From contig JAGOCV010000008.1 of NCBI GenBank assembly GCA_017998575.1, forward strand, positions 1 through 25,363: a stretch of DNA of 25,363 nt. The letters are read 5' to 3'. Source of the DNA: Burkholderiaceae bacterium (GTDB lineage: Bacteria; Pseudomonadota; Gammaproteobacteria; Burkholderiales; Burkholderiaceae). The notes under the pieces were generated by a model, which was not told where the DNA came from, made no database searches, and saw nothing but the letters and a program-made list of their open reading frames with translations. Both the position numbers and the translations under genes were made by a program. Position 1 is the stretch's first letter, and each line of letters starts with the position of its first letter. This document shows positions 19,550-25,363 of this stretch, one piece after another.

Positions 19550-19604
19550 GGCAGGGTCTTTCTGAGGGGTGGACGGAAAGGTTGGAGGGAAGAAAGAAAA
19601 CGGG

Positions 19605-20459
19605 TCAGATGGACTGCTGGATGTGGCCGGTGTACTGGCCGCGCTCCCAGGTGGATTCGTCACGCTCGATCCAGCGCAGCTCGTGCAGCTCGGTCAGCGC
19701 CTTGACCCAGCTGTCGGCCAGCGTGTCGAGGATCGCGAGGCCCTGCTCGCGCGTGGCACCCGTGGGGTCGCCGATCACGCCGCTGGGCCCGAAATCGCGC
19801 GCCACCCAGGCGCAGCTGGGGCGGCCGTCGGCCGACAGCGTCTTGACCGGGAACGGCGGCGGAAAGTACGGCTTCGCGTGTTCCATGTGCACCGTCTCGG
19901 GTGCCAGCGCCAGCAACAGCGCGGTTTCGGAATGGCCGGCGTGCATCGACAGCTTCTTCTCCTGCTCGCTCACGAACTGGCCCGAGCAGTTGGGCACGCG
20001 CGAGACGCCATACGGCACGATCACGAAATCGCCGTGGCGCAGGCGCAGCTCACGCGCGGCCATCTCCAGCACCTGGGGTTGGCCGCCGTGGCCGTTGGCG
20101 AACACCAGCTTGCGGAAGCCCGAGCGGTACACCGATTCGCCCAGCTCGATCATGGTGGCCAGCAGCGTGGGGCCGGTCAGCGTGAACGTGCCGGGGAAGT
20201 GCAGATGCTCTTCCGACTTGCCGTAGGTGATCGGCGGCAGCCCGAAGGCGCGCACGGCGGCCGGCAGGCGCCGCAGCGCCTCGCCCATCACGCCGGCGGC
20301 GATGGCGGTGTCGACACTGCAGGGCAGGTGCGGGCCGTGCTGCTCGGTGGCGCCCACGGGCAGCACGATCACGGTGTTCTCGCGGTCGGGCAGCGCGGCG
20401 ATTTCGGTCCAGCTCAGGTAGGGCAGGAAGCGGTGCGGGGGGCAGTAGCCGTGCAGCAT
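19605..20459 (-). CDS. Creatininase-family amidohydrolase
   Basis: A 284-residue metal-dependent amidase. The metal-site pattern is intact: Glu39 and His41 in LPVGATEQHGPHLPCSVD, Asp50, His124 in FANGHGG and Glu178 in HAGHSETALLLAL. The family includes creatininase, the riboflavin-pathway formamide hydrolase ArfB and the mycofactocin peptidase MftE, so the reaction is cyclic-amide or formamide hydrolysis, but the substrate is not fixed by sequence alone. There is no signal peptide. It lies 41 bases after the CodA-like gene in the same direction, so the two hydrolases probably act in sequence. Confidence 0.9.
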   Translation of the reverse strand: MLHGYCPPHRFLPYLSWTEIAALPDRENTVIVLPVGATEQHGPHLPCSVDTAIAAGVMGEALRRLPAAVRAFGLPPITYGKSEEHLHFPGTFTLTGPTLLATMIELGESVYRSGFRKLVFANGHGGQPQVLEMAARELRLRHGDFVIVPYGVSRVPNCSGQFVSEQEKKLSMHAGHSETALLLALAPETVHMEHAKPYFPPPFPVKTLSADGRPSCAWVARDFGPSGVIGDPTGATREQGLAILDTLADSWVKALTELHELRWIERDESTWERGQYTGHIQQSI

Positions 20460-20500
20460 GGCGTTGTTCTTGGTGAAGGGTCGTGGGGCGGCGCGAGGCG

Positions 20501-21850
20501 TCAGGCCGGCGCGAGCGCGCCGGAATCGGTGGGGGTGGCTGCGGGCACGGACCGCAGCAGTCGGCCGGCGCGCAGCACCTGGCGGCGCGCGGTGCGCGAA
20601 GGCCAGCCGGTGGCGTCGGCGTCGGGAAAGATCACCAGGTCGGCCGGCGCGCCTTCGATCGAGGGGCGCGTCGCGTGCTGGCGCTGCAGCCAGTCGGCAC
20701 GGCAGATGCTGTCAGACCAGGTGTCGAACGGTGCGTCCAGCTGCGCCGCCCAGGTGGCGACGGCCATCGTCTCCACCGGATCCAGGCTGCCGGTGCGGCA
20801 GAACGGATCCTGCACGTTGTCGCTGGCGAACAGCAACGGAATGCCCCGGGCGCGCGCTTCCTTCACCAGCGTGATGCCGCGCTGGCGCGGCGTGCGGTGG
20901 GTGCCGGCGTCCTGCAGCAGCAGGTTGGTGACGGGCAGCGAGACCAGCGTGATGGGCGCGCGCGCCACGGCGTCGAGCACGACGAGAGCCTGGGCTTCTG
21001 GCATGGCGGCCAGCGCACACACGTGACCGCAGACGATGCGGCCCGCGAAGCCGGTTTCGCGCGCCAGTTGCGCGATCGTGGCCAGGCCCTGTGCGCCGGG
21101 GTCGAGTTCTTCGTCCACGTGCAGGTCGAGGTCGATGCCGGCATCGGCGGCGGCGGTGACGAGGTGCCGCAGCGCCACGGTGTCCCAGTTGCTGGTGTGC
21201 ACGAAGCCACCCAACCGCGCGTGCGGGCCTGTCGATGCGGCGTGGCGCGCCAGCTTGCCGGCCTGCGCAGCGTCGGCGAAGAAGCGCAGCGGCGCCAGCG
21301 CGGCCAGCTCGATGGCCAGGCGGTCGCGCCATTCGTGGGCCAGCGTGGACAGTACGCCCCAGGCGGGCGGCGGTATCGCGCCGTTGAACCAGTCCACGTG
21401 CGTGCGCAGGTGCGTGGTGCCGGCTTCCCAGGACCACTGCAGGCCGCGCGTGGCGCGCGCGCGGATGTCGGCGTCGGTCCAGCGCGCGCGGTCCTCGATG
21501 AGCGCGTCGATCGCGCCCAGCAGGCCGGGGCGGACGGTGCCCATGCGGCCGAGCGTGAAGGCCTTGTCGAGGTGGGTGTGGGCTTCCACCAGGCCGGGCA
21601 GCACGGGTGCGCCGCGGGCGTTCCACGCCGATGCGGCGTCCGGGGCTTCGACGGCTTCAGCCGGCTCGGGCCTCACGCCGGCGATGCGGCCGTCGGCCAG
21701 TTCGATGCGGGCCAGGGCGGGCGCGCTGCGGCGGCGCGGGTCGCGCGGCCAGTCGTGCGGCAGCAACCAGGCCGGCAGGCGCGCGCCGCAGACGGCGGAA
21801 GGCGCGCTGTCATCGCACGGCGGCTGGGCAGGGGAATTGAGGCAGTTCAA
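20501..21850 (-). CDS. Cytosine-deaminase-superfamily (CodA-like) amidohydrolase
   Basis: About 449 residues of a TIM-barrel metal hydrolase. With the TTG start used here the ligands are His91 and His93 (VEAHTHLDKAF), His244 and Glu247 (HVDEE), His276 (CGHVCA) and Asp344 (ASDNVQDPF). The spacing is nearly that of E. coli cytosine deaminase as I recall it (61/63, 214, 217, 246, 313). The N-terminal ARLP and IELADGRIAGV also match the family. Relatives deaminate cytosine, isoguanine, creatinine or similar rings, so deamination or ring hydrolysis of an N-heterocycle is likely. The start is uncertain: no in-frame ATG or clear Shine-Dalgarno exists. TTG 21850 abuts the operator, while upstream TTG/GTG codons (21904, 21895) would put the operator inside the gene. 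Confidence 0.85.
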   Translation of the reverse strand: MNCLNSPAQPPCDDSAPSAVCGARLPAWLLPHDWPRDPRRRSAPALARIELADGRIAGVRPEPAEAVEAPDAASAWNARGAPVLPGLVEAHTHLDKAFTLGRMGTVRPGLLGAIDALIEDRARWTDADIRARATRGLQWSWEAGTTHLRTHVDWFNGAIPPPAWGVLSTLAHEWRDRLAIELAALAPLRFFADAAQAGKLARHAASTGPHARLGGFVHTSNWDTVALRHLVTAAADAGIDLDLHVDEELDPGAQGLATIAQLARETGFAGRIVCGHVCALAAMPEAQALVVLDAVARAPITLVSLPVTNLLLQDAGTHRTPRQRGITLVKEARARGIPLLFASDNVQDPFCRTGSLDPVETMAVATWAAQLDAPFDTWSDSICRADWLQRQHATRPSIEGAPADLVIFPDADATGWPSRTARRQVLRAGRLLRSVPAATPTDSGALAPA

Positions 21851-21886
21851 AACTTGACCAATTAATTTGATCGATCGGTCAAGTTT
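21850..21886. promoter_or_regulatory. TetR/RutR-type operator before the catabolic operon
   Basis: AAACTTGACC (21850-21859) and GGTCAAGTTT (21877-21886) are a perfect 10-bp inverted repeat spaced by 17 bases. Inside it, TTGATCGATCGGTCAA (21867-21882) is a 16-bp palindrome with one mismatched pair. It resembles the published E. coli RutR box, TTGACCANNTGGTCAA. It lies between the RutR-like tetR gene and the first enzyme gene, exactly where a repressor of the operon would act. Binding is inferred. Confidence 0.7.
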
Positions 21887-21951
21887 AGTTAACACGGGGG
21901 CCAAAGCCCAAAGGGAAACCCCTTAAAAATCGCCGCTGTCAGGTGAGCGTG

Positions 21952-22638
21952 TCAGGAATGCGACAACCCGCAGCCGCGAAGCACAAACGTGGTGAGCTCG
22001 TGCACCACCATGGCGCGGTCGAAGGGCGGCGCACCAGTGCCGTCACCGCAGATTGCGCGCATCTGCAGGGCGAAATCCGCGTGGTGCTGTGTCATGGCCC
22101 AGATGTTCATGAGCAGCAGATGCGCATTCATCGGTGGCATCAGGCCGCGTGCGATCCAGCCGTTGATGACGTCCACCTCGCCCTGCACCCAGGCGCGCGC
22201 GTTGGGCCAGTAATGGCCGAGGTTGTGGCCGCCGTCCAGGATCTCGCGCGTGAAGATGCGCGAGACCTCGGGATGGTCGAACGCGTGGTCGAGCTTGGCG
22301 CGCACGTAGTTGGCCAGGATGTCGGCCGGCCGCGTGAGGTGGGCCGGCGCGAATTCCAGCTTCCAGGCCATCATCACCGACTGCAGCAGCTCGGCGTAGA
22401 AGGCTTCCTTGCCGCTGATGTAGTAGTGCAGCTGGGGCTTGGTGAGGCCGGCGCGCTCGGCGATGGCCTGGGTGGAGGTGCCCTTGAGGCCGTGCAGGCT
22501 GAACTCGGCGATCGCCGCCTCGCGGATGACAGCCATCACGCGGTGGCGGCTCTGGCGCACCGGCCGCGTGCCACGGGTGGCTCGGCCGTCGTCGGGTGGC
22601 GTGTCGTCGGAGGGGCGGTCGTTCGGGCGGGCGGTCAT
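21952..22638 (-). CDS. TetR-family regulator, RutR-like
   Basis: A 228-residue repressor-type protein. After a disordered Arg/Asp-rich N-terminus (1-32) comes the TetR helix-turn-helix (about 36-82; TSTQAIAERAGLTKPQLHYYISGKEAFYAELL). The C-terminal domain resembles that of E. coli RutR/YcdC, most clearly in HLLLMNIWAMTQHHADFALQM (173-193), matching RutR's MIWASTQHYADFA. RutR senses uracil/thymine and controls pyrimidine breakdown. The ATG at 22638 is used; no Shine-Dalgarno is clear, and a later Met (MAVIREAA, residue 35) is possible. The gene is upstream of, and in the same direction as, the catabolic cluster, with the operator in between. Ligand identity is not established. Confidence 0.86.
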   Translation of the reverse strand: MTARPNDRPSDDTPPDDGRATRGTRPVRQSRHRVMAVIREAAIAEFSLHGLKGTSTQAIAERAGLTKPQLHYYISGKEAFYAELLQSVMMAWKLEFAPAHLTRPADILANYVRAKLDHAFDHPEVSRIFTREILDGGHNLGHYWPNARAWVQGEVDVINGWIARGLMPPMNAHLLLMNIWAMTQHHADFALQMRAICGDGTGAPPFDRAMVVHELTTFVLRGCGLSHS

Positions 22639-22694
22639 GCGGCGGGCCCGCGCGTGGTCTGCCGCAGGCGCGGCGATGGTAGCAGGGGGCGCCG

Positions 22695-22939
22695 GCCCAG
22701 GCTGCCGGGCCGGGGGCGCCGTGCTTCGGGTGAAGCGGTCGGCTGCGCCGACTGCCCTGCGGTGCTCGCGACACCGGCCTGCGGCAGAACTCGCTGCATT
22801 CGCTGCGCTCATTGCGCTCAGACAACTGCCGCAAGTCAGATGACGAGGCGCGCCTGTCCTTCGGCAGGCGCGCGGCCGGTGTCGCTGCGCGCCTCGGCGC
22901 TTCACAGGCGCACTGCGCCCCCGGCCCGGCAGCCTGGGC
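22695..22939 (-). repeat. Structured palindromic element E1 (candidate ncRNA or mobile element)
   Basis: A non-coding 245-bp element read on the minus strand. The closing stem P1 is 22695-22719 with 22915-22939 (25 perfect pairs), extended by 22721-22724/22910-22913. Nested inside are P1b 22730-22737/22898-22905 (8 bp), P2 22768-22779/22874-22885 (12 bp), P3 hairpin 22848-22856/22865-22873 (9 bp), P4 22780-22787/22826-22833 (8 bp, 38-nt loop 22788-22825) and P5 hairpin 22738-22743/22747-22752. It has the same topology as element E2, in opposite orientation. It lies 57 bases upstream of the tetR start, in sense direction, so a leader-RNA role is conceivable. No reading frame in it resembles a protein. 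Confidence 0.8.
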
Positions 22940-23039
22940 CTGCATGGCGTGTGATCGAACGAGTGGGTAGCGCGCCTGGCTGGTGGATGAGGAACCAGGG
23001 TTGGCCCGCGGATTCACGCGCGTGCCACTTCGTCTCGCG

Positions 23040-23278
23040 CATGGCGCAGCCGGGTGGGCGGGGCGGGCGATGTGTGGGCGGCAAGACGCGCAGCGAAGCC
23101 GGCGTGCCCGCGCGAAGTCGCGCGGGCTTCGTGATCTGACTCATCGCAGCTGTTTGAGCGCAGTGAGCGCAGCGAACGAAGCGAGTTCTGCGATGCGCCG
23201 GCTTCGCGAGCATCGCAGCACCGTCGGCGCAGCCGACCGCCCACTCTGAGCCTGCCCCGCCCACCCGGCTGCGCCATG
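23040..23278 (+). repeat. Structured palindromic element E2 (candidate ncRNA or mobile element)
   Basis: A non-coding 239-bp element on the plus strand, homologous to E1. P1 is 23040-23064 with 23254-23278 (25 perfect pairs); P1b 23074-23081/23237-23244; P2 23093-23104/23196-23207 (12 bp); P3 hairpin 23106-23113/23120-23127; P4 23142-23149/23188-23195 with a 38-nt loop; P5 hairpin 23224-23228/23232-23236. Loop and junction sequences are conserved with E1 (33 of 38 in the P4 loop; TCGTNATCTGACT between P3 and P4; GAGCANCGCAG after P2), while stem sequences differ but remain paired. The 100-bp gap from E1 (22940-23039) holds nothing recognised. Confidence 0.8.
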
Positions 23279-23306
23279 TGCCACGAGCAACCTCAGCACG
23301 ACTCAT

Positions 23307-23344
23307 AAAAAACAACGCCGCGCGCACCTTGTTTGGCGCAGCGT
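23307..23344 (-). terminator. Intrinsic terminator after oxidase copy 2
   Basis: On the minus strand, ACGC-t-GCGCC and GGTGC...GCGT form a bulged stem (inner arms 23335-23339 and 23324-23328, outer arms 23341-23344 and 23315-23318) around a six-base loop. It is followed by TGTTTTTT (six T's, 23312-23307). It begins 17 bases after the stop codon of the oxidase and ends the second cluster here. Confidence 0.6.
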
Positions 23345-23361
23345 GGTGAGATGGCCGGCTG

Positions 23362-24720
23362 TCAGCCCTCGTAAGGCCAGGCGCGCATCTTCCCCGGATT
23401 GAGCAGGCCCAGCGGATCGAACCGGCGCTTGGTCGCCACGATCTCCGGATCGAGGTCACCGCCCGCCTTGCCTTCTTCGATGATGAAGGTGTGCGGGTCG
23501 TTGATGCGCACGCCGTTGGCGCGGTAGATGGCGATGATCTCGCGCAGCCGCTCCTCGGTGGTGTAGCGCACCAGCTGCAGGGCGGTGCAGGTGGTCAGGC
23601 CCGCGCCGTTGCGCAGGAACTCGGCGTGCATCAGCACCTCGCCCTTGAACAGCTTCTCCATGCGGCTCACCTGTTCGAGGTGCTCGCCCGGCGTGAAGCT
23701 GCTCTGCAGATAGGTCAGGCCCTTGTCCACCTTGAGCGCGTGCAGCGTCGTGTGGTTCCAGCCGTACTCGACGAGGGTGCGGCCGCTGGCGGCGGCCTCG
23801 TCGGCCGACTTGTCGTAGGTGACTTGGCCGCCGTGCTGCGCGGCCATCTCCAGCGTCGTCTCGCGGCAGTACTCGGCCACCAGCAGCAGGATGGCGTGCT
23901 TGCCATTGGGCAGGTGATCGGCCAGCGTGTGCATGTAGGCGGGGATCGGGTCGGCCAGAAAGCAGATCTCCTTCTTGACGATGCCTGTGGCATGCGCCAC
24001 CGCGTCGCCGAAGGCCAGCGCCTGATCGAAGTCGTCGAACACCACGATGGTCTCGGCCCACGGCAGCGCGGGTGCCAGGCCCACCTCGATCTCCAGCACG
24101 AGGCCGTTGGTGCCCCACAGGTGATGCATGCGCATGGCCTCGGCGCCGCGCAACTCGACGATCTGCGGCTCGGCCTCGATGGTCATGGCGCGCACGCCCA
24201 GCACGTTGCCGGGCGCGGCAAGAGGCCCGTAGGTGATCGAGCCCGCGCCGCCGAAGCCGCCGCCGAACAGACCACCCAGCGTCGCGCTCTTGAAGGTGGA
24301 GGGGATCGCGCGCAGCTCCCAGCCGCTGGGGCGCGCCGCGCGGTCGAACTCGCCGAGCTTGATGCCCGCCTGCGCGCGGCCCACGCCGGGGCGTGCCCAC
24401 AGGAAGGCGTTGTAGCCGCTCATGTCGAGCAGGATGCCCCCGTGCAACGGCACGGCCTGGCCGTAGTTGCCGGTGCCGCCGCCGCGCACCGTGATCGGCA
24501 CCTTTCGGCGCGCGCAGGCCGACACCAGGCGGCGGATCTCGTCCTCGCTGCGTGGCTTGGCCACGGCGGCCGCGCGCTTGCCCGCCAGGTCACGCTTGAG
24601 CACGGGGCTGAACCAGGAGAAGTCCTGCGACAGCCGCGTGACGCGGTTGTCGTCGGTGATCCAGTCCAGGTCCGGCAACTCGTGCTGGATCTGCTCGACG
24701 GGCGAAAGCGCTGCATTCAT
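23362..24720 (-). CDS. FAD-linked oxidase (FAD_binding_4 / PCMH type), copy 2
   Basis: A 452-residue paralogue of the oxidase at 15317-16675, identical in length and collinear throughout; I judge roughly 70-75% identity by eye. The FAD loop is ITVRGGGTGNYGQ, the second FAD-contact stretch is GGLFGGGFGGAGSITYGPL, and the C-terminus ends LLNPGKMRAW. Unlike copy 1 it has a clear ribosome site (AGGAAGGA, eight bases before ATG). It follows a second permease and ends at its own terminator, so there is no RidA gene behind it. The two oxidases may act on related but different substrates; that is inference. Confidence 0.87.
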   Translation of the reverse strand: MNAALSPVEQIQHELPDLDWITDDNRVTRLSQDFSWFSPVLKRDLAGKRAAAVAKPRSEDEIRRLVSACARRKVPITVRGGGTGNYGQAVPLHGGILLDMSGYNAFLWARPGVGRAQAGIKLGEFDRAARPSGWELRAIPSTFKSATLGGLFGGGFGGAGSITYGPLAAPGNVLGVRAMTIEAEPQIVELRGAEAMRMHHLWGTNGLVLEIEVGLAPALPWAETIVVFDDFDQALAFGDAVAHATGIVKKEICFLADPIPAYMHTLADHLPNGKHAILLLVAEYCRETTLEMAAQHGGQVTYDKSADEAAASGRTLVEYGWNHTTLHALKVDKGLTYLQSSFTPGEHLEQVSRMEKLFKGEVLMHAEFLRNGAGLTTCTALQLVRYTTEERLREIIAIYRANGVRINDPHTFIIEEGKAGGDLDPEIVATKRRFDPLGLLNPGKMRAWPYEG

Positions 24721-24750
24721 GACACAAATCCTTCCTGAGATCGATCGCCG

Positions 24751-24797
24751 CCCCCTCGCGGGGCAGAGAGCCCCACGCAGTGGGCGAACGTGGGGGC
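24751..24797 (-). repeat. GC-rich hairpin repeat between permease and oxidase, copy 2
   Basis: CCCC (24752-24755)/GGGG (24760-24763) and CCCCACG (24771-24777)/CGTGGGG (24789-24795) form two stem-loops. It is a shortened form of the repeat at 16705-16780 in the equivalent gap of the first cluster; the CTTGGGGCGGCC-type hairpin is missing here. It directly follows the permease stop codon. Confidence 0.55.
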
Positions 24798-24798
24798 C

Positions 24799-25363
24799 TT
24801 AGTTCGACAGTTCGCTGGCGTGCCACGAACCCAGGCACACCTTGGTGAGCCAGGCCATCAGCACGAACAGGAACACGCCGGCCAGCGAGATCAGCAACAG
24901 CGCGGCGAACATGCGCGGGATGTTGAGCTGATAGCCGGCCATGAGGATCTGATACGCCAGGCCCGTGCCCGTGCCACCCGTGCCGGCCACGAACTCGGCC
25001 ACCACGGCGCCGATCAGCGCCAGGCCCGACGAGATGCGCAGGCCGCCAAAGAAATACGGCAGCGCGCTCGGGATGCGCAGGCGCAGCAGCACCTGCGAGC
25101 GCGAGGCGCGGTTCATCTTGAAGTAGCTCTGCAGGTCGGGGTCGACGCTGCGCAATCCCAGCGTGGTGTTGGAGATGATGGGGAACAACGCGACGAGCGC
25201 CGCACACACCACGAGCGAGGCCGTCGGCTCTTTCACCCAGATGATGATCAGCGGCGCGATGGCCACGATAGGCGTGACCTGCAACAGCACGGCATACGGG
25301 AACAGGGCCGTCTCGATGATGCGGCTCTGCACGAACAGGAACGAGATCAGCACGCCGATGACC
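24799..25363 (-). CDS. ABC transporter permease, copy 2 (5' part outside window)
   Basis: The C-terminal ~188 residues of a BPD_transp_1 permease; the frame is open to the window edge and its start lies beyond 25363. Over the shared 182 or so residues it differs from copy 1 (16787-17632) at about ten positions. Long DNA blocks are identical, including one of about 85 bases over the VKEPTASLVV region. The EAA-type loop RASRSQVLLRLRIPSALPYFFGGLR is intact. It is followed by the paralogous oxidase, so the permease-oxidase order repeats. The matching ATPase and binding protein, if duplicated, would lie outside the window. Confidence 0.92.
   Translation of the reverse strand, partial: VIGVLISFLFVQSRIIETALFPYAVLLQVTPIVAIAPLIIIWVKEPTASLVVCAALVALFPIISNTTLGLRSVDPDLQSYFKMNRASRSQVLLRLRIPSALPYFFGGLRISSGLALIGAVVAEFVAGTGGTGTGLAYQILMAGYQLNIPRMFAALLLISLAGVFLFVLMAWLTKVCLGSWHASELSN

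Noticed and set aside
14815..22638. Naming the cluster a rut (pyrimidine monooxygenase) operon
   Set aside because: Only the regulator and a RidA/RutC-family protein are shared; RutA, RutB, RutD, RutF and RutG are absent.
23150..23187. Short tandem repeats as a CRISPR or satellite
   Set aside because: The units are 9 nt, degenerate, only about four, and sit inside a defined stem-loop; there are no spacers and no cas genes.
22695..23278. A complete insertion sequence
   Set aside because: The 25-bp terminal inverted repeats look IS-like, but each unit is only ~240 bp with no transposase and no evident target-site duplication.
21943..23459. Several open frames of 100-400 codons covering the gap between tetR and oxidase copy 2
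   Set aside because: They run through palindromic element DNA, are Arg/Ala/Gly-rich, have no domain or ribosome site, and the two elements conserve stems rather than codons.

Overview
The window is a high-GC chromosomal segment from a betaproteobacterium, most likely Comamonadaceae (Burkholderiales). The evidence is the 23S/5S rRNA sequence, the corC-lnt pair, and a GC-rich intergenic hairpin repeat that I recognise from that family. No prophage, transposase, CRISPR array or tRNA was found.

Layout. (1) Positions 1-506 hold the end of an rRNA operon: the 23S 3' end, a spacer with two processing-type hairpins, 5S, and a strong intrinsic terminator. (2) Positions 518-4139 hold fadD with a coupled metallo-beta-lactamase-fold hydrolase on the minus strand, divergent from a membrane-anchored lipase-like hydrolase. 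(3) Positions 4239-8774 hold a two-gene signalling operon: a response regulator with a degenerate class III cyclase domain, then a hybrid histidine kinase (Cache-HAMP-HisKA-HATPase-REC-REC-HPt). (4) Positions 8794-11429 hold the entry to phenylalanine/tyrosine breakdown (hpd, phhA), divergent from an Lrp/AsnC regulator, with a palindromic candidate operator in between. (5) Positions 11537-14792 hold a GNAT protein and corC-lnt.

(6) Positions 14815-22638 (minus strand) hold an eight-gene catabolic/transport cluster. In transcription order it is a RutR-like TetR regulator, a cytosine-deaminase-superfamily amidohydrolase, a creatininase-family amidohydrolase, an NMT1-type ABC importer (binding protein, ATPase, permease), an FAD-linked oxidase and a RidA protein. 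A TetR-type operator resembling the E. coli RutR box lies directly before the amidohydrolase. My inference is uptake and breakdown of a pyrimidine-like or other N-heterocyclic compound; the substrate is unknown. (7) Positions 23362-25363 begin a second, paralogous copy of the permease-oxidase pair. It ends in its own terminator and runs off the window.

(8) Between the two clusters (22639-23361) there is no gene. Instead there are two ~240-bp elements in opposite orientation. They share one elaborate nested fold: a long closing stem, two internal stems, two variable or constant hairpins, and a conserved 38-nt loop. The stems differ in sequence between copies but stay perfectly paired. This is the most unusual object in the window, and is either a structured RNA family or a non-autonomous mobile palindromic element.
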